Assembly: GCA_037179515.1 (NCBI GenBank)
Contig: JAXCGZ010016987.1
Span: forward strand, 1 to 64,000
Direction: 5' to 3'
Source: Halocaridina rubra
Taxonomy: Eukaryota; Arthropoda; Malacostraca; Decapoda; Atyidae
Length of the DNA: 64,000 bases
The translations under genes and the position numbers were made by a program. This document shows, piece by piece, positions 1 to 23,212 of this stretch. The notes under the pieces were generated by a model. That model saw only the letters and a program-made list of their open reading frames with translations. It ran no database searches and had not been told where the DNA came from. Position 1 is the stretch's first letter. Each line of letters starts with the position of its first letter.

Positions 1-61
1 GAAAGAATCCCCGTGGGAAACCGGGGAATCGCACCTAGCAAGAATTCATGAGCAAGGGACA

Positions 62-437
62 GAGAAAACAAAAGTCGTCCTAGACAGAGGAAAGTAAAAG
101 TCGTCCTAGACAGAGAAAACAAAAGTCGTCCTAGACAGAGGAAAGTAAAAGTCGTCCTAGACAGAGAAAACAAAAGTCGTCCTAGACAGAGGAAAGTAAA
201 AGTCGTCCTAGACAGAGAAAGTAAAAGTCGTCCTAGACAGAGGAAAGTAAAAGTCGTCCTAGACAGAGAAAGTAAAAGTCGTCCTAGACAGAGAGAACGA
301 AAGTCGTCCTAGACAGAGAAAACAAAAGTCGTCCTAGACAGAGGAAAGTAAAAGTCGTCCTAGACAGAGAAAGTAAAAGTCGTCCTAGACAGAGGAAAGT
401 AAACGTCGTCCTAGACAGAGAAAGTAAAAGTCGTCCT
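62..437. repeat. minisatellite, ~25-bp unit
   Basis: About 15 copies of a 25-26 bp unit built around GTCGTCCTAGACAG, alternating between GAAAACAAAA and GGAAAGTAAAA linkers. The last copy is degenerate (GTCGTCCTATC). The reading frames across it are low-complexity and not convincing as coding. Confidence 0.95.
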
Positions 438-449
438 ATCCATTGGTCT

Positions 450-1059
450 CTGAATAGTAATATAATATGAAAGTAACACATGCTTTTTTCCAGAAGTAGT
501 TTTTAAGGCTTAATTTTAAGACAAATCAATGCCCCTAATAATGATAGGAATAGAACTTATGACGGTAGGGTCTCTTATAGAAATTACTGTTGATGTTATA
601 ATCTATTGCATTTTACCTGTTTATACACGCTAATACTCTACTTAATTGTTTGCTAATGTTCTAAATGAGTCATGATCTTACTGTAATTAACTCAATTTTG
701 CCTTTTAAAGAAACGAGAGAAGTAGATGAATTAATGTTTTGATTTAAACTGACTTGTTGATCTTAATTAATGTTTAATATTAGTTTCACACTGGAATTAT
801 GTTGTTTAAATATAAGGATATGTTTGTATTTCAGATTTCCAACAAGGACATAGACCCTGCATGCTCTAGTTGTCTGTAAAGGTACTCTCTATATGTTATG
901 TTTGTGTAATTTGTATAGGAATTCTTAGAAAATAGCTTAAATAATTCGGCCCCATTTCTATTGTAAACTAATGTTAGCTAGGATATGTCCAAGAGCTCCC
1001 GGAAAACTAGTCCATGCTTCGACTGAAATAAGAGATATTTCAGTTTTGGTTGGGAGGGA
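450..1059. other. no gene recognised
   Basis: AT-rich unique-looking sequence. A short stretch at about 833-879 is bounded by an AG and a GTAAAG that could pass for splice sites, but nothing encoded there is recognisable. No repeat family was identified. Confidence 0.5.
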
Positions 1060-2072
1060 TGTCGTATGACTTCTGTCATGCTGAAGCCAGCCCGCCATGC
1101 TGAAGCCAGAATCTGAAACTTGTAACAGCTCTTGAGGGGTAACGGTTAGTCGAGGCCACGGATATTCTATTACATGCCCTCACTTTTATTGAGTTTTTGT
1201 GCCGCCCATGTGTTCCCTTGGGACCACCAAGAGTTGTGGCTAGGCACCTGGAACTAACCGCAGGCGCCATGCACCCCCCCCCCAAGAGGCCTACAGGATA
1301 AGGGACCCTCGGTCCCTTATAACACCACAAGTCGTGAAGAGAAACATGTGAGGCTAGGGTGAAATAGAATACTCTCCCCACTTGTCTTCTGCGGTGCGGC
1401 TGGTGTTTGTAGAGGGCGTCAAGGAGATATGTGACCGGACCCCTGAGGCTTGGCATCCGACATGGAGTACCTGAGGGTGGGAAAGGCCGAGAGTTAGCCC
1501 TTTCCTAAACCGCACGAAACATGAACTTGTGTTTCGTACGCAGGTACACGCCCAGGAGAAATGCCCAATAACTCCTCCCCGGAAGTAGGTGGGATTCCAC
1601 TTTGAACCTGGCGCTGATTTGCTGGACTAGATCTGACTGATTTCATTGGAGAATTGGATGTTAAGCCACGCCCTGCCCCTGGGGGTATTTAAAGAGCCAC
1701 CCAGGGCAGAGACACTTAGTCAGAACCTTACCAGGGGCACGAATAGATCATAGATTGTGATAGTCATAGGGTGGGGGCATAGGGGCATTGAGGCGTCGGA
1801 TGTGTTGTACTCTAGAATAAATATAAGTAAAGGAACTACTGCTTGTCCATTCTTACCTTGTAACCACGCTACCTTGTACCCATCAGGTACTAATATGTAT
1901 AACCACGCTACCATAATTATAAATATATATACGTAGGAGGAAAAGCCCTACGTCAGTGGTGTCATTAGATGAGATAATAATAAAAGCACTATGACAGTGG
2001 TGACAAACGGTGAGATAACCCAATCATCTTACAAAGTGTGAATTCAAGTGGAAGTCCAAAACCTCCACGTCA
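1060..2072 (+). mobile_element. long terminal repeat (solo LTR or LTR fragment)
   Basis: This segment matches the reverse complement of 8757-9472 along much of its length, so it is a dispersed element. It begins TGTCGTATGAC, carries a TATA-like TATTTAAA at about 1687 and an AATAAA at about 1816, and ends near CACGTCA. This is the usual U3-R-U5 order of an LTR. Three GTGGTG-type repeats near 1957, 2015 and 2073 make the right boundary uncertain (1956 to 2111). No internal retrotransposon gene follows, and no clear target duplication was found. The LTR family could not be named. Confidence 0.65.
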
Positions 2073-2111
2073 GTGGTGGCTTACGGCGGAATAGCCAAAA
2101 CCTCCACGTCA

Positions 2112-2508
2112 AGATTTAACATAATTTTCAAGGAAACTATAAAGGAAAATAAGAATATTGTTCCAAACTTTAGAGCAGGAGATTTTGAGGGCTTAAAAAC
2201 TAAATTATCTAATGAGGTATGTTAAGGGATTTCTGGGGTACAGATGTGGGTAGTTAATCCAGCAGGTCAGGTCGCAGGTAGCGGATTACCCCAAAATTTG
2301 AGTACCACATGCCAAGGATTATCACAAGATAAGATCAATACATTAAATTCTCTCACAGGAAAGAACAGCAGTCCGTCAGTTAATATAAATTTGGATGAGG
2401 AATATAACAATTTTGTCATGACTCTTAAGAATAGTCAGAGAGACTATATTCCCATGAAACATTGCAGATCAAGAAAAAAATGACCCTAAATGGATGAACA
2501 ATAGAATA
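2112..2508 (+). pseudogene. LINE ORF2 fragment, endonuclease-RT linker
   Basis: Translation of 2244-2483 and the bases just after it gives a stretch containing YIPMKHCRSRKK and, one frame on, a DPKWMN-like motif. This is typical of the linker between the endonuclease and reverse transcriptase of CR1/Jockey-type LINEs. It is broken by stops and a frameshift near 2484 and lies in the opposite orientation to the adjacent RT piece at 2677-3704. It probably derives from the same kind of element, inverted. Confidence 0.6.
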
Positions 2509-2516
2509 AAGAATCT

Positions 2517-2585
2517 TAAGAACATAAGAATAGAGGACACTGCAACATGCCTACTGGCACACACGAGGCAGCTCCATTTTTGAAT
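2517..2585 (+). repeat. left arm of ~69-bp inverted repeat
   Basis: The stretch starting TAAGAACATAAGAATAGAGG and ending CCATTTTTGAA is almost a perfect reverse complement of 3705-3772. The two arms bracket the minus-strand RT fragment. Confidence 0.9.
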
Positions 2586-2676
2586 TGTATTTTCAGCATG
2601 TCTAACCTATTCTATTCTACTCTACTTATTTATTCTATTTTTCTTTTTATGATATTTCTAATAAGCACTAACCTAT

Positions 2677-3704
2677 TCATACCCACCCTACCTCTGTCAT
2701 ATGTCTATCTAATCTATATCTGAAGGTGTCTAAGGTATTGGCATTTACTATCCCACTAGGAAGCTTGTTCCATGCATCAGCTACTCTATTACCAAACCAA
2801 TTTTTACCAATTTCCCTTCTGAACCTAAATTTATCAAGCTTAAATCCATTATTACGAGTTCTGGTTTGATCATGAATTTTTAAAACTTTATTAATATCTC
2901 CCTTGTTAATCCCTTTAAACCATTTATACACTTCAATCATATCCCCCCTAACTCTTCGCCTCTCTAGAGAATGTAGATTAAGTTTTTTTAATCTGTCCTC
3001 ATATGGTAGATTTCTGATATTGTGTATCATCTTGGTCATTCTTCGCTGCACTCTCTCCAAGGATTCAATTTCCATTCTATAATAGGGTGACCAGAATTGC
3101 ACAGCATAATCTAAATGGGGCCTAACTAATGCAAGATAGAGCTGCAAAATAACTTTTTCCGTCCTATTGCTAACGCTTCTTGAGATAAATCCTAAAATTC
3201 TGTTTGCTTTATTTCTGACTGCTGTGCATTGCTCTCTTGGCTTAAGACTACTACTCACAAGAACTCCCAAATCCCTTTCACACTGAGAACTCATGATTTC
3301 ATGGTTATTTAGCTTATAACTAGTATTGTCTTTTATAGTACCCATTTTAACTACTTTACATTTTTCAACATTAAATTCCATTTGCCATTTGTCCGACCAT
3401 TCAGATAATCTATTTAGATCTTCCTGTAAAGCATGAATGTCTTCTTTTCCATTTATAGTTCTACCTATTTTAGTGTCGTCTGCGAATTTACTTAGGTTAC
3501 TACTGATATCCGAATCCAGATCATTTAGATATACAATGAATAATAGGGGACCCAGTACCGAGCCTTGTGGTACCCCGCTAGTAACCGAGCCCCACTCTGA
3601 TTTCTCTCCATTTATGCAAACCCTCTGTTTTCTGTCTTTTAACCATTGTTTGATCCATCTGAGCACAGCTCCTCCTATACCATGAGCTTCCAGCTTTTTA
3701 ACTA
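2677..3704 (-). pseudogene. LINE reverse transcriptase, C-terminal part (CR1-like)
   Basis: A 329-codon open frame (3666 down to 2677) plus about 12 upstream codons in frame. It holds the RT motif block SGVPQGSVLGPLLF, the catalytic FADDTK motif, and the downstream thumb/connection region ending before a stop. The RT fingers and the endonuclease are missing, so this is the 3' half of ORF2 and the methionine at 3666 is not a true start. The 3' UTR runs to about 2590. It is bounded on both sides by a 69-bp inverted repeat. Pieces of the same family recur at 13207-13500, 19296-19443 and 21866-22020. It is not functional as it stands because the upstream part is absent. Confidence 0.9.
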
Positions 3705-3772
3705 TTCAAAAATGGAGCTGCCTCGTGTGTGCCAGTAGGCATGTTGCAGTGTCCTCTATTCTTATGTTCTTA
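3705..3772 (-). repeat. right arm of ~69-bp inverted repeat
   Basis: Reverse complement of 2517-2585. It separates the RT part of the LINE from its endonuclease start at 3773-3850. Confidence 0.9.
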
Positions 3773-3860
3773 TACTATGACTCTCAGTTCTTCTATCTTG
3801 TTACCTAAACTACGGCTATATGTATAATATACTTTTAAACTTTCTATGGGTTTACCCTTC
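3773..3860 (-). pseudogene. LINE ORF2 start (endonuclease N-terminus) fragment
   Basis: Read on the minus strand this gives a short piece with the pattern YYTYSRSLGNKIEELR, matching the N-terminal YTNARSLxNKxxEL motif of CR1/Jockey-type endonucleases. The rest of the endonuclease is replaced by the inverted-repeat junction at 3772. Confidence 0.55.
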
Positions 3861-3982
3861 TTGTGGCTATTCTTTTTGTTGTTATATTTGTTCTATGTAA
3901 CAAATGGTTATTATCCTTAAACTCCCGGTTATTTGACCCACTATTTGCTGTACCCTTACTGACTAATTTCTCTGCACAAGTA

Positions 3983-4961
3983 TTATTTCATTATTTGTAT
4001 CTGACTAAACCCCCTTACCGCTCTGTCTGTCATACCAGCCAATACTGAGACACCTGAACAAGAAAGATGAACTCCATCCCTTGCATACATATGCTTACGA
4101 CTAGTGAAGTGATCCCACCTATCTATAATACCTATTTTATTCTCCCGACAGAAGACTTCCATCCTAGCATTAATTCCTAGAGCTCGAGACCACCACTCTG
4201 AACTTTGGCTAAGCCTAGGCAGAATACCACACATCACCAGAACTGCACCCCTTTTCCTGATCTTATCCAGGGCTTGTCTATACACCCTAATCAGCTCCTC
4301 ACTTCTACCATCCTGTACGTCATTTCCACCAGCTATCAAACAAACAACATCTTTATCCTCAATCCAGGTATTGATCGACTCACCCACCTTCTTTATACCT
4401 GCTCCAGGGAAAAATTATTTTCCCCTAACTCTATGCCTGACTTTCCTGTCTACATATCTGCACAGTGAATCCCCTACAATTACAAGAGAACGAGTCTTCC
4501 GGAGGATGGGTTACTTCGACCTTGGGAGACTTACCTAGGCTATTGACCTGAGAGCTTTTCCTACATCCATTTCTATGGTCGCTAGTACACCTATCTGACT
4601 TTATGGGTTCTGAAGATTTACTGTCTCCACTGTCACATTCATCTCTAAGTAAACTAAAAGAATTAGCAACTTGTAGTCGAAAACTATCATTTTTCCTAAG
4701 AACCATCTTAGTTGAACCCTTATTCACAACTTTCCAATCGTCTTCACTATTCAATTGTCCCTTCCTGCTTAACACATCTACCTTACCTCTCAGCTCCCTG
4801 TTCTCCTCTGCTAAGGATCTGACCTCCTGCCTGACTGCGACCAACTCGTTTCTTAAATTAAAAATGAGCTTGCTTGCGTCAGATGCAGACATATTCCCAG
4901 CACACCCACAAACAGAACCAACAATGACACCATCACCAACACCACTACCACCACTCTCCAT
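3983..4961 (-). pseudogene. LINE ORF1 with coiled coil and SGNH-hydrolase-like domain
   Basis: Read from the likely start at 4961 (MESGGSG) there is a glycine-rich leader, then a coiled-coil-like heptad region (RNELVAVRQEVRSLAEENRE), then a charged linker. After a frameshift near 4490 the frame shows VGDSLCRY, the GDS block of SGNH/GDSL esterases. After a stop near 4410 come AGGND (block III, with Asn) and DGVHLS (block V, Asp-x-x-His). Esterase domains of this kind are known in ORF1 of CR1-type LINEs. The broken frame shows the copy is dead. Upstream in the same frame an alternative Met lies at 5000. ORF2 begins about 130 bp beyond its end, consistent with the LINE order ORF1 then ORF2. Confidence 0.75.
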
Positions 4962-5043
4962 AGTGCTGAGTAAGGTCAAGACTAGAGCTACTGGAAGCAC
5001 GTTCTCACTGGATGAACTTATTTACTTGTGTTTTTGGAATCCT

Positions 5044-7242
<2,199 letters not shown>

Positions 7243-7349
7243 TGATCCCCCCCTTATCGCGGTAGTTCGGTTCCGGGACCCGGCGCGAGACAGGAAAACC
7301 GCGAAGTAGGATCAGCCTATATGTACACAGATATTTTAATTTATTTTTA

Positions 7350-8325
7350 CGTTTACACTGTATAATCTCTCCCTGTACTGTTAACAAACCACCCTTTTCT
7401 TCATAAGTAACAGCATGCAGCGTAAATTTATATGAAAGTGATAGATAAAATTACGGTGAATGAAGTGGTAATTACATGACTTAGTCATGTACATAGGTAT
7501 TTTACAATTATTTTTACGTTTACGTACTGTATAAACCCTCCCTGCACTGTTAAGAAAACACCCTTAGCATTATAGATAACAGCAAGCAACGTAATTTTTT
7601 ATGAAAGTGATAGGAAAACTTACCGTGAATGAGGTGATGATGACGTGACATACATAGGTATTTTACAATTATTTTTACGTTTACGTACTGTATAAACCCT
7701 CCCTGCACTGTTAAAAAAACACCCTTTACATTATAAATAACAGCAAGCAACGTAAATTTTTATGAAAGTGTAGGAAAACTTACCGTGAATGAAGTGATGA
7801 TGACGTGACATACATAGGTATTTTACAATTATTTTTACGTTTACGTACTGTATAAACCCTCCCTGCACTGTTAAAAAACCACCCTTTACATTATAAATAA
7901 AAGCATGCAACGTAAATTTACATGAAAGTGATAGATAAAATTACGGTGAATGAAGTGGTAATTACATGACATACTCATGTACATAGGTATTTTACAATTA
8001 TTTTTACGTTTACGTACTTTATAAACCCTCCCTGCACTGTTAAAAAAACACCCTTTACATTATAAATAACAGCATGCAACGTAAATTTACATGAAAGTGA
8101 TAGATAAAATTACGGTGAATGAAGTGGTAATTACATGACATAGTCATGTACATAGGTATTTTACAATTATTTTTACGTTGCGTACTGTATAAACCCTCCC
8201 TGCACTGTTAAAAAAACACCCTTTACATTATAAATAACAGCAAGCATCGTAAATTTACATGAAAGTGATAGATAAAATTACGGTGAATGAAGTGGTAATT
8301 ACATGACATACTCATGTACATGGGT
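7350..8325. repeat. internal tandem repeat of element A, ~160-169 bp unit
   Basis: About six units recognisable from TATAAACCCTCCCTGCACTG (or its close variant) near 7367, 7530, 7691, 7851, 8020 and 8188. Each unit also contains ACACCCTTTACATTATAAAT and a GAAAGTGATAGATAAAATTA segment. Confidence 0.95.
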
Positions 8326-8756
8326 ATTTTTTTTTTTACTGTTTTATTATTCTTAGGCTAAGAAATACGTTTTTTTATCAATAAAATCATGAAACTACTG
8401 GAAATTTTAATATACAGTATATGCTAGCTCACTTAGGTGCGATCCCAATACATTGTACGCTATCGGACACTATTTGACATGATGCAATACCCATTACTGT
8501 GAGTTATTGTATATCTAAATTTATTTTTTTTACTATATTTTACTGTTTTATTATTCGTAGCCTGGGAAATAAATTTTTTTTATCAATTAAATAATGAAAT
8601 TTTTTTTTTTTCAATAAAAAAATGAAAATACTGAAAATTTAAATTTTTTCAATATTTTAATATTTTTGCGTATACCCAAAAAATAAAATAGTAATTTGCC
8701 AAAAAGAAAAAAGCGGTGCAGTGCAAACGCGAACCAAGAAACGCGATCCAGCGGGG

Positions 8757-9472
8757 TGACGTGAAGTTGGTTACCATTCCACCGCGTGTCACCAGTTGTC
8801 GTAATGAATTCTTCTCACTACGTTAATATTAGTACCAGAAGGGTGCAAGGTAAGAATGGACAAGCAGTGGTTCCTTTATCTTAGTTTATTCTAACATCTT
8901 CGACGCCTCAATGCCCCCCCACACCTTATGACTATCCAAATCTATGATCTATTCGTGCTCCTGGTAAGATTCTGGTTAACTGTCGCTCTCTGACTGCCTT
9001 CTGGCTGCCATGGGGATGCTTGAAATACCCCAAAGGGCAGGGCGTGTCGCTAAATCTACTTCTGCCAATTGCCTTCAGGTTCAAAGAGAGGTCCCTCCTC
9101 TTGGGGGATGGGCTATTTCAGTTGGCCTATAGAACGGAAGAGTTCCAGGTAAGTGCGTGACTATTTGGTATCCCTCTAGGGCATATAGGGTTACTTGTGA
9201 TTTTGGGCAGGGCCACCTTCTGGGTCTTTCCCACACTCTTGAGGCACTTGACGCCCGGTGGCTAAGCCCTATGCTAAAGCACCTGGGTTCAGCCAGGTGC
9301 TAAGCCCTATGGATCCAGCCAGGTGCTAAGCCCCCTGGATCCGTTTACAGTACCCAGATAAACAACTGGGTGAGTATTCTATTTCACCCTTGACCTCTAG
9401 CCTCTCACGTTTCTCTTCACGACTTGTTACAGTTTCAGATTCTGGCTTCAGCACGACTTCAGTCATGTGACA
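8757..9472 (-). mobile_element. solo LTR inserted in the terminal repeat of element A
   Basis: The 716-bp segment starts TGACGTGAAG and ends ATGTGACA (TG...CA). It is flanked by GGGG on the left (8753-8756) and GGGG on the right (9473-9476), an apparent 4-bp target duplication. Removing it restores a normal right terminal repeat ending GGGGGATCACTG. It is the reverse complement of the LTR at 1060-2072. No internal retrotransposon sequence is present, so recombination between LTRs has probably left a solo copy. Confidence 0.75.
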
Positions 9473-9481
9473 GGGGGATCA

Positions 9482-9790
<309 letters not shown>

Positions 9791-9869
<79 letters not shown>
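9791..9869. repeat. (AT)n microsatellite
   Basis: AT repeats ending in the TA target of element B. Confidence 0.98.
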
Positions 9870-14368
<4,499 letters not shown>

Positions 14369-14377
14369 AAGAATATA

Positions 14378-15827
14378 CAATGTTGCCTCACTTATCGCGG
14401 TAGTTCGGTTCCGGGACCCGGCGCGAACCCGGAAATCCGTGGTGTAGAGAGCAGCCTATATGTACATAGATATTTTAATGTATTTTTACGTTTACACTGT
14501 ATAAACCCTCCCTGTACTGTTAAAAAAACACCCTTTACATTATAAATAACAGAAAGCAACGTAATTTTTTTATGAAAGTGATAGGAAAACTTACCATGAA
14601 TGAGGTAATGATGACTTGACATTAATAGGTTCCATATTGTGCAATAATTTTTATGTTCACGTAAAATAGCGGCCGACATCCACAAACTTTTTTCCTTCTT
14701 TCAACATATCTAAGAGTTTCACTTTTTCTACAATGGTTAACATTTTCCTTTGCCGCTTAGGCTCACTACAAGAAGCCTTAGAAGATGAAGGATGCTTGGG
14801 AGGCATTGCAAAGGTTAAAATATGCGAGTAAAAAAATCACAAGCAAAACATATTAATAATTATAAGCACAACATGAATGGCGCACACGAGTGAGGCGAGA
14901 CAATGGAAGATGGTGGAAGCCTTTGTCCGAAACGCTGATAGCGGTATCGTATTTTGCATGTTGCAATACTGTTAGTATTTATGTTTTTTACTGTTTTATT
15001 ATTCTTAGGCTAAGAAATACGTTTTTTTTTATCAATAAAATCATGAAACTACTGGAAATATAAATATATATGCTAGCTCACATAGCTTCGACCCCAATAC
15101 ATTGTACGCTATGGAACACAAGCAAAACGTGAGTTAGACTGAACGAGTCTTTGTCCAAAACGCTGATAGCGGTATCGTATTTTACATGTTCCAATACTGT
15201 TAGTATTTATGTTTTTTACTATTTTTTACTGTTTTATTATTCTTAGGCTAATAAATACGTTTTTTTTATCAATAAAATCATGAAACTACTGGAAATATAA
15301 ATATATATGCTAGCTCACGTAGCTGCGACCCCAATACATTGTACGCTATCAAACACTATTTCGTATGATGCAATACTGTGAGTTATACTGTACGTACGTA
15401 TATCATTCAGTTATTAGTACAGTGTATATTAATTTAAAATTCATCTACTTATTTGATGATTGTACAAAATCTATTGTATTTATTCACTGTAATTTGGACC
15501 AAATATTCCTTTTGTAAAGATCATACTGTACTTTTCAAAAGAGGTGGTCAATAAACGTATCTATCTATCTATCTATCTATCTACATTTATGTTTTTCACT
15601 ATTTTTTACTGTTTTATTATTCGTAGGCTGGGAAATAATTTTTTTTTATCAATTAGATAATGAAATATGTTTTTTTCAATAAAAAAAATTTAAATACTTA
15701 GAATTTTTTTTTTTAATATTTTAATATTTTTGCATATACCCATGATATAAAATAATAATTTATCCAAAAAAAAAACACGATTGAGTGAGAAAGCGAACCA
15801 GGAAGCGCGAATAACTGGGGTAACACT

Positions 15828-15828
<1 letters not shown>
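14378..15828 (-). mobile_element. pogo/Tigger-like element D with transposase remnant
   Basis: It begins CAATGTTGCCTCACTTATCGCGG (first bases changed from CAGTG) and ends GGGGTAACACTG, flanked by TA. On the minus strand it holds one copy of the ~160-bp unit, a 49-codon transposase N-terminus (14657-14806), two copies of an AT-rich module with GCTAGCTCAC...GACCCCAATACATTGTACGCTAT, and a retroposon-like 3' end GTCAATAAACG followed by (TATC)n at about 15550-15585. It is the inverted counterpart of the element at 38494-39945, sharing the whole order of parts. Confidence 0.85.
14657..14806 (-). CDS. 49-codon truncated Tigger/CENP-B-type transposase N-terminus
   Basis: The frame starts MPPKHPSSSKAS, continues through a basic PKRQRK stretch into KVKLLDMLKEGKKFVDVGRY, and stops at TGA. 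This matches the start of the CENP-B N-terminal helix-turn-helix (psq-like) DNA-binding domain of Tigger/jerky transposases. The third helix and the whole DDE catalytic domain are absent; the frame runs straight into the non-coding repeat unit. The same 49-codon frame is preserved at 39514-39663. It could be a leftover exon or a small DNA-binding peptide; translation is not shown. Confidence 0.6.
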   Translation of the reverse strand: MPPKHPSSSKASCSEPKRQRKMLTIVEKVKLLDMLKEGKKFVDVGRYFT

Positions 15829-15878
<50 letters not shown>

Positions 15879-16108
15879 TTATTATTATTGTTATTATTAT
15901 TATTATTATTGATATCATTGGCAACAATAATTTTCCTTTGATGATGATTGTGGAGATTATTATCATCATCATCATTATTATTATTATTAAGGGCTCATCA
16001 TTGTTTGTACATCTGTTGGTTTATTTACTTTTAATAACAGTGTAAAGTGCCCCTCCCTAGTTGGCTGGGACAAAGAGAGTGTGGGAGGTTGGGTAGAATA
16101 GAATGTTG

Positions 16109-16183
<75 letters not shown>

Positions 16184-16262
16184 TTTAAGTAACTCTTGTT
16201 CATTCAACCAAAACTACATTATTTATAGTAAAAAATAATGGTTTAATTACGAATTCGTAATG

Positions 16263-16302
<40 letters not shown>

Positions 16303-16342
16303 GAATCTCCCCAATCTTCATGAAAGGAAAATTATTGTTGCC

Positions 16343-16383
<41 letters not shown>

Positions 16384-16606
16384 GATCTAAGGAGAATTTT
16401 TAGAATAGACATCATGAAAGTAATGCAGAGGTATAGTAAACCCAGCAGAGTGCTGGATATTCATTACACATCTTTTATAATCCCTTCACATCTGACAGTC
16501 ATTACACTCTCCATCTCTGTTTCTCTTTACAGACTGATAAAGGCCGTTTTATTTTATTATTTTTGGCCTGTCCTGGTCTCAAGCATTTTTTTTTTTTTTT
16601 TTTTAA
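15829..16606 (+). mobile_element. inverted-repeat microsatellite element, copy X1
   Basis: Order: (TTA)n, ACAATAATTTTCCTTTGATGATGATTGTGGAGA, (ATT)n, a unique core AAGGGCTCATCATTG...GTGCCCCTCCCTAGTTGGCTGGGACAAAGAGAG, (GA)n, CATTCAACCAAAACTACATTATTTAT, (AAT)n, an inverted CTCC...AAATTATTGTTG piece, (AAT)n, then AGATCTAAGGAGAATTTTTAGAATAGACATCATGAAAG and a tail ending GGCCTGTCCTGGTCTC next to a T-run. The same composite recurs at 19443-20521 and 20960-21866. A tail-like segment alone with poly(A) lies at 51640-51826. Confidence 0.7.
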
Positions 16607-18123
<1,517 letters not shown>

Positions 18124-18146
18124 TATATATAATATATATATATATA

Positions 18147-19170
18147 CAGTGATCCCCTGCTGGATCACGTTTCTTGGTTCGCATTTTCACTGTACCATGG
18201 TCTGTTTTTTGCCAAATTATTTTATTTTATTTTTTTGGTATATGCAAAAATATTAAAATATTAAAAAAATAAATATTCTCAGTATTTTCATTTTTTTATT
18301 GAAAAAAACATATTTCATTATCTAATTGATAAAAAAAATATATTTAACGGCCTACGAATAATAAAACAGTAAAAAATAGTAAAAGACCTAAATTTAGATA
18401 TACGTACGTACAGTATAACTCAGTATTGCATCATGCGAAATAGTGTCCGATAGCGTACAATGTATTGGGGTCGCAGCTACGTGAGCTAGCATATATATTT
18501 ATATTTCCAGTAGTTTCATGATTTTATTGATAAAAAAACGTATTTCTTAGCCTAAGAATAATAAAACGCTAAAAAATAGTAAAAACATAAATACTAACAG
18601 TATTGCAACATGTAAAATATGATACCGCTATCAGCGATTCGGACAAAGGCTCGTTCAGTCTAACTCACGTGTGCGCCCTTCACGTTGTCTTATTAATACG
18701 TTTTGCTTGTGATTTTTTTACTAGCATATTTTAACCTTTGCATTGCCTCCCAAGCATCCTTCATCTTCTAAGGCTTCTTGTAGTGAGCCTAAGCGGCAAA
18801 GGAAAATGTTAACCATAACAGCTAAGGTAAGTTTACCTATCACGTACATATAAATTTACGTTGCATGCTGTTATTTATAAAGTAAAGGGTGGTTTTTTAA
18901 CAGTGCAGGGAGGGTTTATACAGTAAACGTAAAAATAATTGTTAAATGCCTATGTACATGAGTATGTCATATAAATTTACGCTTGCATGCTGTTATTTCT
19001 GAAGTAAAGGGTGGTTTGTTAACAGTACAGGGAGGTTTTATGCAGTTTATACGGTGTAAACGTAAAAATAAATAAAATATCTATGTACATATAGGCTGAT
19101 CCTACTCCGCGATTTTCCTGTCTCGCGCCGGGTTCCGGAACTGAACCCTCGCGATAATGGGGGATCACTG
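18147..19170 (+). mobile_element. pogo/Tigger-like element G
   Basis: It begins CAGTGATCCCCTGCTGGATCACG and ends CGATAATGGGGGATCACTG between TA repeats, about 1.02 kb. In plus orientation it holds one AT-rich module, a mutated transposase N-terminus (18743-18832) and about two ~160-bp units. Confidence 0.82.
18743..18832 (+). pseudogene. broken Tigger-type transposase N-terminus
   Basis: Encodes the same PPKHPSSSKASCSEPKRQRK stretch as the 49-codon frames at 14657 and 39514. The start codon is TTG instead of ATG and the frame leaves the homologous sequence at MLTITAKV, running into the repeat unit. Confidence 0.75.
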
Positions 19171-19266
<96 letters not shown>

Positions 19267-19290
19267 ATATATTATATATATATATATATA
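19171..19290. repeat. interrupted (AT)n microsatellite
   Basis: AT repeats with several TATTATA interruptions, between element G and the left arm of the palindrome. Confidence 0.97.
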
Positions 19291-19295
19291 TATTG

Positions 19296-19442
19296 GCATT
19301 TATTATCCTACTAGGAATCTACGGTATTACCAAGCCAATTTTCACCAGTTTCCCTTCTGAACCTAAATTTATCAAGCTTAAATCCATTACCCATTACGAG
19401 TTCTGGTTTGATCATGAATTTTTAAAACTCTATCAGTTATCA

Positions 19443-19443
<1 letters not shown>
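19296..19443 (-). pseudogene. CR1-like LINE fragment, left outer arm of palindrome
   Basis: Matches 2735-2900 (LINE RT C-terminus). It is joined at about 19443 (ATCACCCTTGT) to the X2 composite. The mirror junction occurs at 21866. Confidence 0.85.
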
Positions 19444-20836
<1,393 letters not shown>

Positions 20837-20845
20837 AATTATTAC

Positions 20846-20932
<87 letters not shown>

Positions 20933-20959
20933 CCTGTATATATATTTATATATTTTTTA

Positions 20960-21865
<906 letters not shown>

Positions 21866-21866
<1 letters not shown>

Positions 21867-22020
21867 ATAATTAATAAAGTTTTGAAAATTTATGATCAAA
21901 CCAGAACTCGTAATTGGTAATGGATTTACGCTTGATAAATTTAAGTTCAGAAGGGAAATTGTTGAAAATTGGCTTGGTAATACCGTAGAGTATCATGCAT
22001 GGAACAAAATTCCTAGTATA
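21866..22020 (+). pseudogene. CR1-like LINE fragment, right outer arm of palindrome
   Basis: Plus-strand counterpart of 19296-19443. It encodes recognisable pieces of the LINE C-terminus (LDKFKFRREI) but is frame-broken. Confidence 0.85.
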
Positions 22021-22039
22021 TATAAACTTTATTTCCATT

Positions 22040-22448
<409 letters not shown>

Positions 22449-22529
22449 GATGATGATCTTTTCTTATCGTAATCCTCTTTGTACTTGTGGAAGAAGGGTT
22501 AAAAAAAGAGATTTTTTTTTTTTTTAAAG

Positions 22530-23212
<683 letters not shown>

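Noticed and set aside
62..437. CRISPR-like array of ~25-bp repeats
   Set aside because: Repeats are contiguous with no unique spacers and the genome is eukaryotic; it is a minisatellite.
1076..1456. 126-codon minus-strand frame
   Set aside because: Lies in the LTR and is not conserved in the second LTR copy at 8757-9472; no domain.
3437..3685. Plus-strand 82-codon frame
   Set aside because: Shadow of the minus-strand LINE RT.
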